A stretch of 64,000 nucleotides of DNA from Cervus elaphus (lineage: Eukaryota; Chordata; Mammalia; Artiodactyla; Cervidae): contig NC_057834.1 in NCBI RefSeq assembly GCF_910594005.1, positions 107,535,650-107,599,649 of the forward strand. Direction: 5' to 3'. Shown here piece by piece: positions 10,673-21,234 of the stretch; position 1 is the stretch's first letter; each line of letters starts with the position of its first letter. The translations under genes and the position numbers were made by a program. The notes beneath the pieces were generated by a model. That model searched no databases. It worked only from the letters and a program-made list of their open reading frames with translations, and was not told where the DNA came from.

Positions 10673-11491
10673 TTTCAGTTCAGTTCAGTCGCTCAGTCGT
10701 GTCCGACTCTTTGCAACCCCATGGACTACAGCACGCCAGACCTCCCTGTACATCACCAACTCCCGGAGTTTACTCAAACTCATGTCCATTAAGTCGGTGA
10801 TGCCATCCAACCATCTCATCCTCTGTTGTCCCCTTCTCCTCCCACCTTCAATCTTTCGCGGCATCAGGGTCTTTTCCAATGAGTCAGCTCCTCTCATCAG
10901 GTGGAGTTTCAGCTTCAGCATCAATCCTTCCAATGAATATTCAGGACTGATTTCCTTTAGGATGGACTGGTTTGATCTCCTTGCAGTCCAAAGGACTCTC
11001 AAGAGTCTTCTCCAACACCACAGTTCAAAAGCATCAATTCTTTGGCACTCAACCTTCTTTATAGTCCAACTCTCACATCCATACATGACTACTGGAAAAA
11101 CCATAGCTTTGACTAGACAGACCTTTGTTGGTAAAGTAATGTCTCTGCTTTTTAATAAACTGTCTAGGTTGGTCATAACTTTTCTTCCAAGGAGCAAGCG
11201 TCTTTAAATTTCATGGCTACAGTCACCATCTGCAGTGATTTTGGAGACCCCCCCCCCCCAAATAGTCTGTCATTGTTTCCATTGTTTCCCCATCTATATG
11301 CCATGAAGTAATGGGACCAGATGCCATGATCTTAGTTTTCTGAATGTTGAGTTTTAACCCAACCTTTTCACTTTCATCAAGAGGCTCTTTAGTTCTTCTT
11401 TGCTTTCTGCCATAAGGGTGGTGTCATCTGCGTATCTGAGGTTACTGATATTTCTCCTGGCAATCTTGATTCCAGCTTGTGCTTCATCACT
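10673..11491 (-). mobile_element. BovB (RTE LINE), 5'-truncated
   Basis: The longest BovB copy here, with its 3' terminus (cagttcagttcagtcgctca) at the left and truncation at the right near gcttgtgcttc. A poly-C run lies at about 11250. A small deletion near 10902 removes the usual 'ccaaagtactgg' bases without breaking the frame. Confidence 0.95.
10685..11197 (-). pseudogene. BovB polyprotein C-terminal remnant
   Basis: This 170-codon open frame on the minus strand is the end of the BovB reverse-transcriptase polyprotein. Visible motifs in order are AMVFPVVMYGCESWTIKK near the start, RRLLRVLWTARRSNQSILKE, RMRWLDGITD and a terminal HGVAKSRTRLSD. The endonuclease and the RT catalytic core (YxDD region) are absent because the copy is 5'-truncated. 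The frame has stayed open, which fits a fairly recent insertion. It is transposon protein, not a host gene, and there is no promoter of its own. Confidence 0.93.
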
Positions 11492-11494
11492 GAG

Positions 11495-12345
11495 ATACAA
11501 TTAACATACCATACAATGCACATATTTAAAGTGTGTAATGCAATAGTTCGTAGTATATTCATAGAGTTGTGCAACCATCACCACAGTCAATTTCAGAACA
11601 TTTCATCACCCCAAAAAGAAATTCCACTCTCTAGCTGTCACTCCCTGTTCCTACATCCCTCTTCCTCCAGCCCTAAGTAACCACTAATCTACTTTCTGTC
11701 ACTATAGATTTTCCTATGATGGACATTTTATATAAATGGAATCATACAGTATATAGTCTTCTGTGAATATCTTCTTTCACTTAGCATCATGTTTTCAAGG
11801 TTCACCTATGTTATAGAATCTATTAGCACTTCATTTCTTTATTCTGCCACATAATACCCCATTCTATGGATAGGCTACATCTTACACATTCATCCAGCAA
11901 TTGATGGACATTGAGCTCACATTTTTGGCTGTTATGAATAATTTAATAAGAACATTTGTGTACAAGAACATTCATGTACAAGTGGACATATATTTTCATT
12001 TCTCTTGAGTATATACTTAAGAGAGACATTTCTGGGTCATAGAGTAACTTTATGGGGCTTCCCTGATAGCTCAGTTGGTGAAGAATCTGGCTACAATGTA
12101 GTAGACTCCAGTTCGATTCCTGGTTTGGGAAGATCCGCTGGAGAAGGGATAGGTTACCCACTCCAGTATTCTGGCAGAGATAATTATGTGTCATAGAGTA
12201 ACTTTATATTTAACCTTTAAAGAAACTACCAGACTGGTTTCCACAGTGGCTATACCATTTTACCTACCTACCAACAGTGTATAAGAATTCTAATTTTTCC
12301 ACATCTTCCTCACACTTTTTGTTATTTTTATTTAAAGTTGTTAGT
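11495..12345 (-). mobile_element. L1M 3' part (3' UTR and ORF2 end)
   Basis: Minus-strand old L1. From left to right it gives the 3' UTR (gagatacaattaacatacca, gttgtgcaaccatcaccaca) and ORF2-end text (ccacagtggctataccattt). It continues at 12850, after an inserted block. Confidence 0.88.
12054..12189 (+). mobile_element. Bov-tA SINE, 3'-shortened
   Basis: Head ggggcttccctgatagctca through acccactccagtattctggc, lacking most of the usual tail. A perfect 18-bp TSD (gtcatagagtaactttat) lies at 12036-12053 and 12190-12207 in the host L1M. Confidence 0.95.
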
Positions 12346-12404
12346 TTTAAATTAAAATTTTTAAAGACTTTATTTTTAGAGCAGTTTTAGTTTCTCAAAA
12401 TTGA

Positions 12405-12603
12405 GTGCATGCATGCTCAGTTGTGTCTGATTCTTTGCCACCCCATGGACTCTAGCCCATCCTCTGTCCATTGGATTATCTAGGCAAGAATACTAGAGCA
12501 GGTTGCCATTTCCTCCTCCAGGGGGTCTTCCTGACCCAGAGATCAAACCCACATCTCTTGTATTGGCAGGCATATTCTCTACCACTGAACCAACTGGGAA
12601 CCA
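12405..12603 (-). mobile_element. Bov-tA SINE
   Basis: Reversed Bov-tA: 'ctcagttgtgtctgattctt' to accaactgggaacc. Diverged relative to other copies. Confidence 0.93.
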
Positions 12604-12606
12604 CCG

Positions 12607-12627
12607 CCCCACCCCCACCCCCACCCC
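12607..12627 (-). repeat. C-rich tract, G-quadruplex motif on minus strand
   Basis: Four C-runs of 4, 5, 5 and 4 are separated by single A's. The minus strand therefore has four G-runs with one-base T loops. It sits at the border of the Bov-tA and the L1 fragment. Confidence 0.8.
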
Positions 12628-12849
12628 ACATATGCTTAGCATTCCCTATTAACTTCTTCCACCATAATGGTACATTTGTTACAATTGAAGAATCAATATT
12701 GATCCATAATAATCACCCAAATTCCAGTTTACAATAGGATTCGTGTTTGGTGTTGTATATTCTATGAGTTTGAACAAATATATAATTATATATATTAATC
12801 ATTATAATAGCATTCAGAGTATTTTGACTGCCCTAATAATAATTCTGCA

Positions 12850-14087
12850 TCTTTGTTTTTTTAGTATTTCCTTGATTGCTAGGGATGTTGAGCATTTTCA
12901 TGTACACAATGGTCATTTGTACAGTATTCCCTTCTTATCCTCAATTTCACTTTCTGTGGTTTCTGTTACCCACAGTCAACCATGATCTGAAAATATTAAA
13001 TGGAAAATTCCAGGAATAAATAATTCATAAATTTTAAATTGTGAACTGTTCTGAGTAACAGGATGAAATCTCACGCAGTCTTGTTCCTGCCTACCCAGGA
13101 TCTCCAACCTTCCATATCATCTGTTTCTGACACCCAAGCATCAACATCATCATGGCTCAATGATACAGGAACACCTGAAGCTGCTTATCCTCCTTCTGAT
13201 GTATCATTAAAAGGCCAACATTAGCCTAGCATGACGTCACGATGCCTATGTCATTCACCTCACTTCATCTCATCATGTAGGCATTTTATCATCTCACATC
13301 ATCACAAGAAGAAGGGCATGGTACTATAATTTTGAAAGAGAGTCGGACAGAAAGAGGGAATCCACATGCACATAACTTTTATTACAGTATGTTGTTTTAA
13401 TTCTATTTTATTATTAGTTATTGTTTAATTTCTTACCATGCCTAATTTAAAAATTAAACTTTTTCGTAGCTATACATTTCTAAGGAAAAACATAGTATGT
13501 AGGTTTCAGTACAATCTGCAATTTCAGGCCTCCAATGTGGGTCTTGGAACATATTCCCAATGGATGAAGGGACACTACTTAGAGAAGTACCTATTCAGAT
13601 CATTTGGCCATTTTTAATTGAGTTATTCATCTTTTTATTATTAAGATGTAAACGTTCTTCATATATTCAAGATATAAGTGTCTTATCAAATAATTTTAAA
13701 ATATTAATATTTTCTGCTATTCTGTGGGTCATCTTTTTCTGTATAGTATCCTTCAAAGCACCAAAGTTTTTGATTCTGGTGGAGTCCAAGTTACCTATTG
13801 TTTTTCTTTTGTTGCTTGTATTTATGGTGTTAAATCTAAGAAACAGTTGCTTAATTCAAGATCATGAAGATGTACATCTATGCTTTCTTTTAAGAGTTTT
13901 ATAGCTTTAGTCATTATATTTAGGTGTTTGATTCATTTCAAGTTAATTTTTATACATGGTATGAGATACTGCCTCACTTCATTCTTTTTCAAGTGGATAT
14001 CCAGGTGTTACAGCACCATTTGTTGAAAACAATATTCAAAAGACTGTTGAATTGTCTTGGTTCCCTTTTTGAAAATCAATTGACCAT
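12850..14087 (-). mobile_element. L1M ORF2, split by Tigger
   Basis: Continuation of the 11495 element. The text gctagggatgttgagcattt is followed, after the Tigger, by gtacctattcagatcatttg, tctgtgggtcatctttttct and ggtgttacagcaccatttgt. These are antisense L1 ORF2 sequences in correct order. Confidence 0.87.
12922..13579 (+). mobile_element. Tigger/MER2-type DNA transposon (TcMar-Tigger)
   Basis: Starts CAGTATTCCCTTCTTATCC, and the reversed right end (gtagtgtcccttcatcc) forms the inverted repeat. TA duplications flank it (12920-12921 and 13580-13581). The internal text aaaatattaaatggaaaatt and cataacttttattacagtat is typical. There is no transposase frame, so it is non-autonomous. Confidence 0.9.
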
Positions 14088-14091
14088 CATC

Positions 14092-14165
14092 TCCTGTTAT
14101 TTTGAAGCAAATTGCAGACATGTCAGTTCCTCTGTAAATATGTCAGTGTGTATCTCCAAACTTCA
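14092..14165 (+). mobile_element. old L1 3' UTR fragment, right half
   Basis: The bases ttattttgaagcaaattgca and tatgtcagtgtgtatctcc follow on from the fragment at 10485-10672 in the usual L1M 3' UTR. Confidence 0.55.
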
Positions 14166-14189
14166 GTGCCCCACCATTTTATCTGTCTT

Positions 14190-14340
14190 ATCACTAATCC
14201 TTACAACAACGGTCAAGGTACCATTATCCACATTTAACAGAAAAGACACTGATGCTTAGAAGGGTTGCACGACTTGCCGAAGGTCATACAGCTATTTAAG
14301 TGACAGGACCAGATCCAAAGACTGTGCCCTTCCTATTATA
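14190..14340 (-). mobile_element. MIR SINE
   Basis: Reverse MIR: gtaccattatccacatttaa, acgacttgccgaaggtcata and cagctatttaagtgacagga. Confidence 0.75.
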
Positions 14341-15509
14341 CCATCACCCATTGTGGCCCAAAATAGTGAAATATAGTAATAGTGAGGGCAGGCTGACCCA
14401 GGCAACCCTTGTCTTCAGTTCTCTAACAGTATCATTTAACTTGTTTATTTTCTTCACTGGCACCGCCACCATTTCTGTTTGCCCTTTATCCAGCATTCTA
14501 CCCATCAGATCAGGAGACAGAGAGCTCTCTAAAGACTCATAGTTCACAGCCTCAGAACTCAGGGAGAATGTGAGGTAGAAAAATCAATAGCTCAAGGTGA
14601 GGACATTGAATTTGTATCAATCTGAGAGGTAACCCTGTCCATTCTGAAGTAAGGAGCAGATTGAACCATCTTAAATTTCAAATGGGCACTGAAATTTTAT
14701 TTACTAGAAGGATGGTTTGAATTACCAAATCTTAGCATGGAATGACACCTTCAGGAGGGCTTCGTCTGACCTCTTATTTGGCTGATGCAAAAATGTTCAC
14801 TGACTTCCTCAAGGTTACAGGCTAATTGGTGGCAGCAAGGGGGCTCAAAGGCAGGTCCTCTGATTCCATTTTAAGGAATGTCAGAGTTTTCTTCTGTTCC
14901 TGGAGCCCACCAGGTAACCTGCCCTCACCATGTCAAAGGTATAGAATAGTCTCATGTGATTGTAAAACAATTATAGGAAGGTGGGAAGGGGAAGAAAACT
15001 CATGGAAGAGTGTGATTTTTCTTAACCTGTTTCTGGGAAACAGGAATTTTCAAATACCTATAAGACAATAAGCAATTTAACTTCTGAGTCAGAGGGAAGA
15101 TCTATGATCCAGGAATTGGAGAACATGTTGCATACTCTGTCGTGTTTTTTTTCCAATGAGGCAAAGAAAGAGAGAGAATTGAGTTCAGACTCAACTTCAA
15201 TATCCTGCCTAGGGCACAACAGAAATATCAATACATTGGGGAGAACCTGGATTAAAAAAAACTGGGGTGAGGATAAGACCTTCAGCCGATGCTGGAAAGG
15301 TTTAGGTCTAGGCCAGAGAGCAAAATCCCACCAAGTTGAACTATGTAGAGGAACCAATGACGGGGCCTTCAGGACTGATACGATCTGAATTTCTTCTCAG
15401 CCCCCATTCTACCTCTAACAGAAGCTATGTTAGCAAAGGTACTGATGGCAGCCAAGTGTAGGTGTTATAAAAAAGCTTTAGGATCAACTTGCCAAGGTTT
15501 CAAGTTCTC
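14341..15509. other. no recognised feature
   Basis: About 1.2 kb without a repeat I can name. Small frames (80-100 codons) on both strands have no recognisable domain. Confidence 0.45.
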
Positions 15510-15680
15510 ATTCCTTTACTGCCTCGCTGTGTGACCTTAGACAAGTCACATCACTTCTCCAAGTCTCGGTTTCTTCCTCTGTACAAAGGATATCATCAGG
15601 GTGAACTGAGGCCTAAGGTACTGCATACATTGCATACAGCACTGTTCCTGGGACAAGAGTGGATATTTCACATGTGCATT
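15510..15680 (+). mobile_element. MIR SINE
   Basis: cgctgtgtgaccttagacaa, gtctcggtttcttcctctgt and the 3' part gcatacagcactgttcctgg follow MIR order. Confidence 0.72.
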
Positions 15681-16311
15681 TTTGCACCCCTCTTTAGTCT
15701 TTCCCAGCTTCATAGGATTTTTATACCTCCTCTCTAGGTGCTCTTTGGATCTCAGGACCTATCTCTTTCAGTATGAAATTAAATATGAAATTATCCCAAT
15801 GGAGAGATTTTAAGAGCTAAAGTTCCAGAGGCCCTGCTACGGAACCCAAGGCCAGAGCATTCATGGCGGAGTGGACAACTAGACTCTCCATTCAGTGCTG
15901 CCTCCTTGGCATCACCACAGTGTTCTTGGGATGCTGGTTGCCGTGACTACCTAATCACTTCCTCTAGGTCTGACCACTACAACAGACTGAAACACTTGCC
16001 AAACTCCCAGCCAAATAAGCAGCAGATGTACAATTTGAAAAACATAATTCCTGAACAATAATGTTTGCTTTCTCATTCATTACATGGACCCATCCACAAA
16101 GATGGAGGCAGAGAGGCAGTTTTAGAGAGAAACCAGGAATAACACCTGGGATGCAGGAAGACCCACACTTATCTCTGTGTATTCTCCTGGATGAACCATG
16201 AGTGGGGTATTCTTCCTGGTGTGACGTCCTGGTTCATTTATGGAGTCCTTAACTCTGTTCAGTTGGTTTTATAACAAGTTCAGAATAACCATACAGTAGC
16301 AGTGAAGGACA
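15681..16311. other. no recognised feature
   Basis: I see no repeat and no gene-like structure. Confidence 0.45.
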
Positions 16312-16535
16312 AAGCTAAAGCCTTCAGAGTCAGACAGGTGTGGGTATCAATGCCACTTTTGCTTCTGACTAGCGGGGTGACTTTGACCAAATTCGCTTCT
16401 CTGAGCTCCATTTCCTCATACAGAATGAAGATTATAATACCTGCCTTATACAGTTGTCATCATGGGATTAAAATAAAAAACAGGGATGTAGCACAATGCT
16501 TAGACCTAGGAGGTTCTTAATGAATGTTATAAATT
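16312..16535 (+). mobile_element. MIR SINE
   Basis: Nearly full-length MIR: 'cagagtcagacaggtgtggg', tgactttgaccaaattcgct, ccatttcctcatacagaatg and a 3' end with tcttaatgaatgttataa. Confidence 0.8.
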
Positions 16536-16639
16536 TGACTTAAATTGTCATGCAGTTTGATATACCCATTCTGCCATAATATGTCAAGAAGAATGACTGC
16601 GTTTGAGACATACAGAATCTCACCAAAGAAAGTCTTATG

Positions 16640-16790
16640 AATTATTTCAAACAACACTCTTATTTTACAGAAGAGGAAATTGAGACCCAGAAAGATTAAG
16701 GTCTTTGCCTAATATCACACAGCTAACTAGTGAACAGCAGGGGTAGGGTTAGAACGCCAGGGTTCTAACATCCAAGCCAGTACTTTTTCC
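16640..16790 (-). mobile_element. MIR SINE
   Basis: ttattttacagaagaggaaa, tcacacagctaactagtgaa and agaacgccagggttctaaca in reverse MIR order. Confidence 0.78.
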
Positions 16791-16839
16791 AGCATCCAGT
16801 AGTGACTGAGAAAGGGAAGGAGGGAAGATAATTTTCAGA

Positions 16840-17135
16840 TACTGAGCATCTGCTATTCACAGGTATTCTGCACAAGCTCTTCTGTTTAGCTCATACAGCA
16901 ATAGTAGATGTAATATATTATTCATCTTAATAAATGAGCAAACTAGAATATAGGCTTTAAAGAGCAGGGAGTATGTCTTTCTTGTTCATTCTTGTATCCT
17001 CAACAGACAGAACAGTGCTTGTCACCTAGTAAGTGCCCAGTAAATATTTTCCAGTGAGCAAGATAAAGTGATTTGTCAAATCCAAATAACTAATAAATGA
17101 CAGAACCAGGACTTGAAATAAAAATTTGACTCTGA
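16840..17135 (-). mobile_element. MIR SINE split by an L2 end
   Basis: Left half (tgagcatctgctattcacag, ttaataaatgagcaaactag) and right half (aagtgatttgtcaaatccaa, aataaatgacagaaccagga) belong to one reversed MIR. A plus-strand L2 3' end lies between them. Confidence 0.6.
16957..17068 (+). mobile_element. L2 LINE 3' end
   Basis: aagagcagggagtatgtctt, cttgtatcctcaacagacag and agtgcccagtaaatattttc match the L2 3' terminus. Confidence 0.65.
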
Positions 17136-17259
17136 AATCCATCTTTTTTCTGAGCCAGCTCTTGTACTTCCTTCCCTAGCAGAACTGGGAGGCCTGAATG
17201 AAAAAGGAAGGGAAGTCTCATTCTTTAAGAAAGTTGTAGATTCCAAGGTATTAAACTAA

Positions 17260-17445
17260 GCATATTTGTATATATTATCTCATTTACTTTTTCATAATCA
17301 CAAAGGATAACTATTTTATTTTTTTAAACATATGAGGAACTATATGAAATATAGAAAGCTTCGGTGACTCTTCCAAGTAAAACAGTGAGAAGAAAAAAAA
17401 AAACAGAACCCAGATTTCAGTGCCAGAGTTTCACCTTACCAGGGA
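17260..17445 (-). mobile_element. MIR SINE, diverged
   Basis: tatattatctcatttacttt, 'aaacatatgaggaact' and aacagaacccagatttcagt suggest a reversed MIR. Confidence 0.5.
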
Positions 17446-17574
17446 CTCTTCTCTTAATATCACACCTGCTTATACTATGGACCCTGAAGAAGGCTGGTAG
17501 TATGCCAGGAACATGATATCAGACCTGTACACAGTGGGGCAAGCATAGTCCCTTTGGGTTTGCCACTGGATTTT

Positions 17575-17700
17575 TTTTTAAACTTTTTATTTTATATTGT
17601 AGTATAGCTGATTAACAATGTTGTAAAGTTTCAGGTGGACAGCAGAGTGACTCAGCCATACATATACATGGATCTGTTCTCCCCCAAAGTCTCCTCCCAT
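17575..17700 (-). mobile_element. 5'-truncated L1 3' end
   Basis: Reversed L1 tail: poly-T, tatagctgattaacaatgtt, gagtgactcagccatacata. The TSD is tgccactggatttt (17561-17574) versus tgctactggatttt (17701-17714), with one mismatch. Confidence 0.9.
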
Positions 17701-17917
17701 TGCTACTGGATTTTGGTCAAGATGCCCAACTCTGTGGTAGCCTATGACCAAACCCACAAAGATAGAAAACTAATAAGTTGAGCGTGGCTGGGTGCCTGGG
17801 GACACTGTTGGGGCTTGCAACAAATCTGTCTATTGCCTGCTTCCCCCCTCCTAGCTAAGTTTAATAACAAAATGCATTTATTTCTTAAGCTTTTATTAGT
17901 ATTGTTTTGTTATCTGC

Positions 17918-17919
<2 letters not shown>

Positions 17920-17962
<43 letters not shown>
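17920..17962. repeat. (AT)n microsatellite
   Basis: About 21 uninterrupted AT units followed by a T run. It is likely length-polymorphic. Confidence 0.98.
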
Positions 17963-17966
<4 letters not shown>

Positions 17967-18251
17967 TTTTAGGAGTGAGAGAATAGTAAAGACCATGGCA
18001 CTTACTGTCTGTTCTTTCACAAATAGGCAAATCTGTATACTTCCGAATCCTCACTGTTCATATTTTCATTGGTGGGAGGTATCTGTTGGTTGAAAGTGTC
18101 AGAAAAGAATTTGAGCCAGCTTCTATGAATGTGAGGAAATCGCTAATAAGAATAAGAGGCATCTCTTGGAACCCAAGTACAGGGATTCATCTGAGCCTGG
18201 CAGTGGAATGTAAATAGGATCTCAAAAGCATTTGGCACTCTGTTTCTAAGA

Positions 18252-18440
18252 GTATCTGCTCTTTTCTTTTCTCTTCCTCCTTCTCTTCTTTCCCCAGACA
18301 TCCCCTCTCATCCTTCCACTGCCTTCTCCCTCTTCTTCTTCTCCTCCCCCTCCCCCTTCTTCCCTCTTCCTCCCCTCCCGCTCTCTGCTCCTTTCTCCAT
18401 CTCCTTCCTCCTCCTCTTCCTTTTCTCCCCCCAACCTTCT
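18252..18440. repeat. polypyrimidine tract (CT-rich)
   Basis: About 190 bases almost wholly C and T on the plus strand, with scattered A and G. The purine-rich complement encodes a long glutamate/arginine/glycine frame that is only a reflection of composition. Confidence 0.93.
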
Positions 18441-18815
18441 CTCTCTTACTCTGAATAACAGCCTCCATTGGTATCTACATTTAGCTGTAACCAATTCAAC
18501 CATCAAAAAAGAGACTGAATCTTGGTCCCGGTTAAAGTTTTTTGCAGAGCAGATATCATTGACCACACTCCAATCTTGTGGCCAATGCTGCGATAAGCAA
18601 CTCTGACCAGGAGGAAGGATCATGGAGTATGACTCTGACTCCCTAGGGCTGGTCCCTGGACACCATGTAGATGATGGAGCAGGGAAGTTCTGACAGTAGA
18701 TGGACTGGGGGACACCCAAAGTTGTCCCATCTCCTCTCTCTTCCTGAGGCGTGGAGTGCTGGTGTTAGTTATTAACAAGGCCAAGTGAGAACCCTGGCCT
18801 TACTGAAGTTTGGTC
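18441..18815. other. no recognised feature
   Basis: No repeat family recognised and no exon-like structure. Confidence 0.45.
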
Positions 18816-18910
18816 CTTTATTCATTTAACATTCAACAAGTTCTACTCCAGGTATTGGGCCTAGAGCAGTGACCAAAGCTGGCTAAGTCACTGCCCTCAG
18901 AAGTCTGATC
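18816..18910 (-). mobile_element. L2 LINE fragment
   Basis: tttattcatttaacattcaa, aggtattgggcctagagcag and gtcactgccctcagaagtct in reverse L2 order. Confidence 0.6.
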
Positions 18911-18924
18911 CTTTCCCCTTCAAT

Positions 18925-19025
18925 TATGGGATGTTTCACATCTTTTCAATAAGTTATCCCTTTGTCCAGGCTCATTTGAGATGGGTTTGTCTCACTTTGA
19001 ACCAAAAGTGTCCTGACTAATACAG
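18925..19025 (+). mobile_element. MLT1-type LTR 3' end
   Basis: Ends with gaaccaaaagtgtcctgact aatacag, a typical MaLR LTR terminus. Confidence 0.55.
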
Positions 19026-19229
19026 GAATGTCACAACTGGCAGATCCTCTAATATAAAACTGGCTAAATTGGGATAGATTAGGGCTTTGCGAGGACTCTG
19101 CCACACAGGGTGGATAAATTAGCGATCCTTGTTAGAGGGTAGAAAATCTGTTTGGTTAAAAGATTATCTGTGAACATACAATAAGTGTTGTAAGTTGTAT
19201 GTAAAGAACAACAGTAAGTGTTCTTTATA

Positions 19230-19405
19230 TATACTGAATACAATTCCTTAGATACAAAATTTGCAAATATTCTCTCCCATTCTATGGGTTGTCTTTATAC
19301 TTTTCACATAAAAGTTTTAAATTTTGATGAAGTCTAATTTATGTTCTTCCCTTGTCATTCATGCTTATTGTATTATATCTAATAAACTATTGCTTAATCT
19401 GAGGT
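19230..19405 (-). mobile_element. L1M ORF2 fragment
   Basis: aaatttgcaaatattctctc, tctatgggttgtctttatac and 'attttgatgaagtctaattt' are antisense L1 ORF2. Confidence 0.8.
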
Positions 19406-20234
19406 TAAAAAAAAATTATCAGTTGTCTGCTAGAATTCAGAGCATTGCCCACAAAATGGGAACTTTTAGGAACCTGGTAGAAAAATGTCAAAATACTGCC
19501 ACCTGTGCTTTTTCAAGTAACTTGTTGATTTTGGCCTAATAGCCGATAGAGAATAGCTGGACAGATTTACAGTCCTGTTAAAAGAATTAATTTCTTTCTA
19601 CCTGTAGTGAGGAATTTGAATCTGTTGAATCAGATAAACAAGTGCCTTAAGAATCCGGTCTTAAAGTTGGTGCAGCAGAATCTGGGGATCCTAGTGATCA
19701 CATTCTTTCTGAGCAACTCTCCTGTGCATCCCTGCCTGGGAACGTTGGAAATACACATTTGGATGGTAGCAAAGTTGAGACAGAAGCTACCTGGCAGAAA
19801 AAACTGAGCCTTTCCTCATTACTCCAGCCTATTACTCTTCAAACTTTGAGGCAGAGGCCCATAAGCTAAGGTCTGAGGAGATGTGCAGAGTCCCCAGTAT
19901 TGATATTAAGAAACTTATGGTACAAATATGAGGTCCAAATTAAAAATAAAATTTGGGCAAGATTTCTGGTATTGAGTACCAGCAAACTGGGTCTCTCATG
20001 CCTCCTCCCTCCTCTAACCCAATGAAATCAATAAGCATGGCTAAAGAAAATACTTTAAAAAGTTGTGCTGTATGAAAGACTGAAGCCTAGGAAAGAGAGA
20101 CCTGTGCTTATTGAACTGTGAGAGCAACACTGGGTCATATTCATGACTCAAACAGAAATGAACTACCAAAACTGTACAGTCCCTTATGATGGAACCCTCC
20201 TCAATTCTCCTATCAGTTTTGGTACTGACTAACA
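19406..20234. other. no recognised feature
   Basis: I can name no repeat here. The plus-strand frames are short. Confidence 0.45.
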
Positions 20235-20513
20235 ATGGAGAAGGCAATAGCAACCCACTCCAGTACTCTTGCCTGGGAAATCCCATGGACCGAGGAGCCT
20301 GGTAGGCTACAGTCCATGGGGTTGCTAAGAGTCAGACACGACTGAGCGACTTCACTTTCACTTTTCACTTTCATGTATTGGAGAAGGAAATGGCAACCCA
20401 CTCCAGTGTTCTTGCCTGGAGAATCCCAGGGATGGGGGAGCCTGATGGGCTGTCATCTCTGGGGTCGCACAGAGTCGGACACGACTGAAGTGACTTAGCA
20501 GCAGCAGCAACAC
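20235..20513 (+). mobile_element. BOV-A2 dimeric SINE
   Basis: Two BovA monomers are joined by cttcactttcacttttcact. The second monomer ends with acttagcagcagcagcaaca. This dimer is characteristic of ruminants. Confidence 0.95.
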
Positions 20514-20930
20514 TGGCCAAAGAAAGCCCTCTTGGTAGATAGAACCCAGGGCAGCTAGAATAACTGGTCAAGGAACAAACAGAGACCCACGAGAGTGAGT
20601 AGTGCAACAGAATCCAGGTGATGCTCTACCCAAGTGACTCAGTATCTTGTTGCTTCCTCTCACCCTCAATAGGGAGTCTTGTTATCCTGGATTTCCCCAA
20701 TGCTTGTAGAATGAGTGTATTGGGCTGTTAAGTACATTATTTAGCCCTTGACTTGAAAAATCTCAAGGAGCCACAGTAAGCCATGCTCAAGAGGGGGAGT
20801 TGATACTCATCAGAAAACTTGAGCTTGGAAAAAACTGGCCCCAGGTTTCTCTTCTGGATTTATCAACTGGATGGGACTTCAAGATTTTTCCAATGGAAAA
20901 AGGGTTGATGTCAGATGAAAAACAATGATT
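20514..20930. other. no recognised feature
   Basis: No repeat family or gene evidence seen. Confidence 0.45.
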
Positions 20931-20934
20931 TCTG

Positions 20935-21145
20935 CAATAATAATAGCTAATGCTCATTGAATCATTATTAGGTACCAGGCACTGATCTAGGTCTTTATGT
21001 GCATAACTCATTTAATTGTCCCAACTCCCCTTTGAGGAGATACTAATATCATCTGCATTTTACAGAAGTAATTAACTACCTTGCTTAAAGTTAAGCTGAT
21101 AATTGAATCTATGGCTTGGGTTCTTAACTATTATGTTGCATTTAT
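20935..21145 (-). mobile_element. MIR SINE
   Basis: aggtaccaggcactgatcta, gcataactcatttaattgtc and tctgcattttacagaagtaa in reverse MIR order. Confidence 0.78.
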
Positions 21146-21234
21146 CTTAGGTTACTTCTCTTGCTCATATTTGCTTTTATTTTCTTCTATCTCTTACTGC
21201 TGTATCTTCTTGGCAGCCTATCTCTGCTGATTTT

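Larger units (their letters stand above)
12346..12849 (-). mobile_element. second L1M 3' UTR fragment (L1MB-like) inside the L1M
   Basis: The text actttatttttagagcagtt, taatggtacatttgttacaa, cccaaattccagtttacaat and tattctatgagtttgaacaa matches another old L1 3' UTR. It interrupts the L1M, whose ORF2 text is consecutive across it. A Bov-tA lies within it. Confidence 0.65.

Noticed and set aside
18246..18719. 157-codon minus-strand frame rich in Glu, Arg and Gly
   Set aside because: The composition is forced by the polypyrimidine tract on the other strand.
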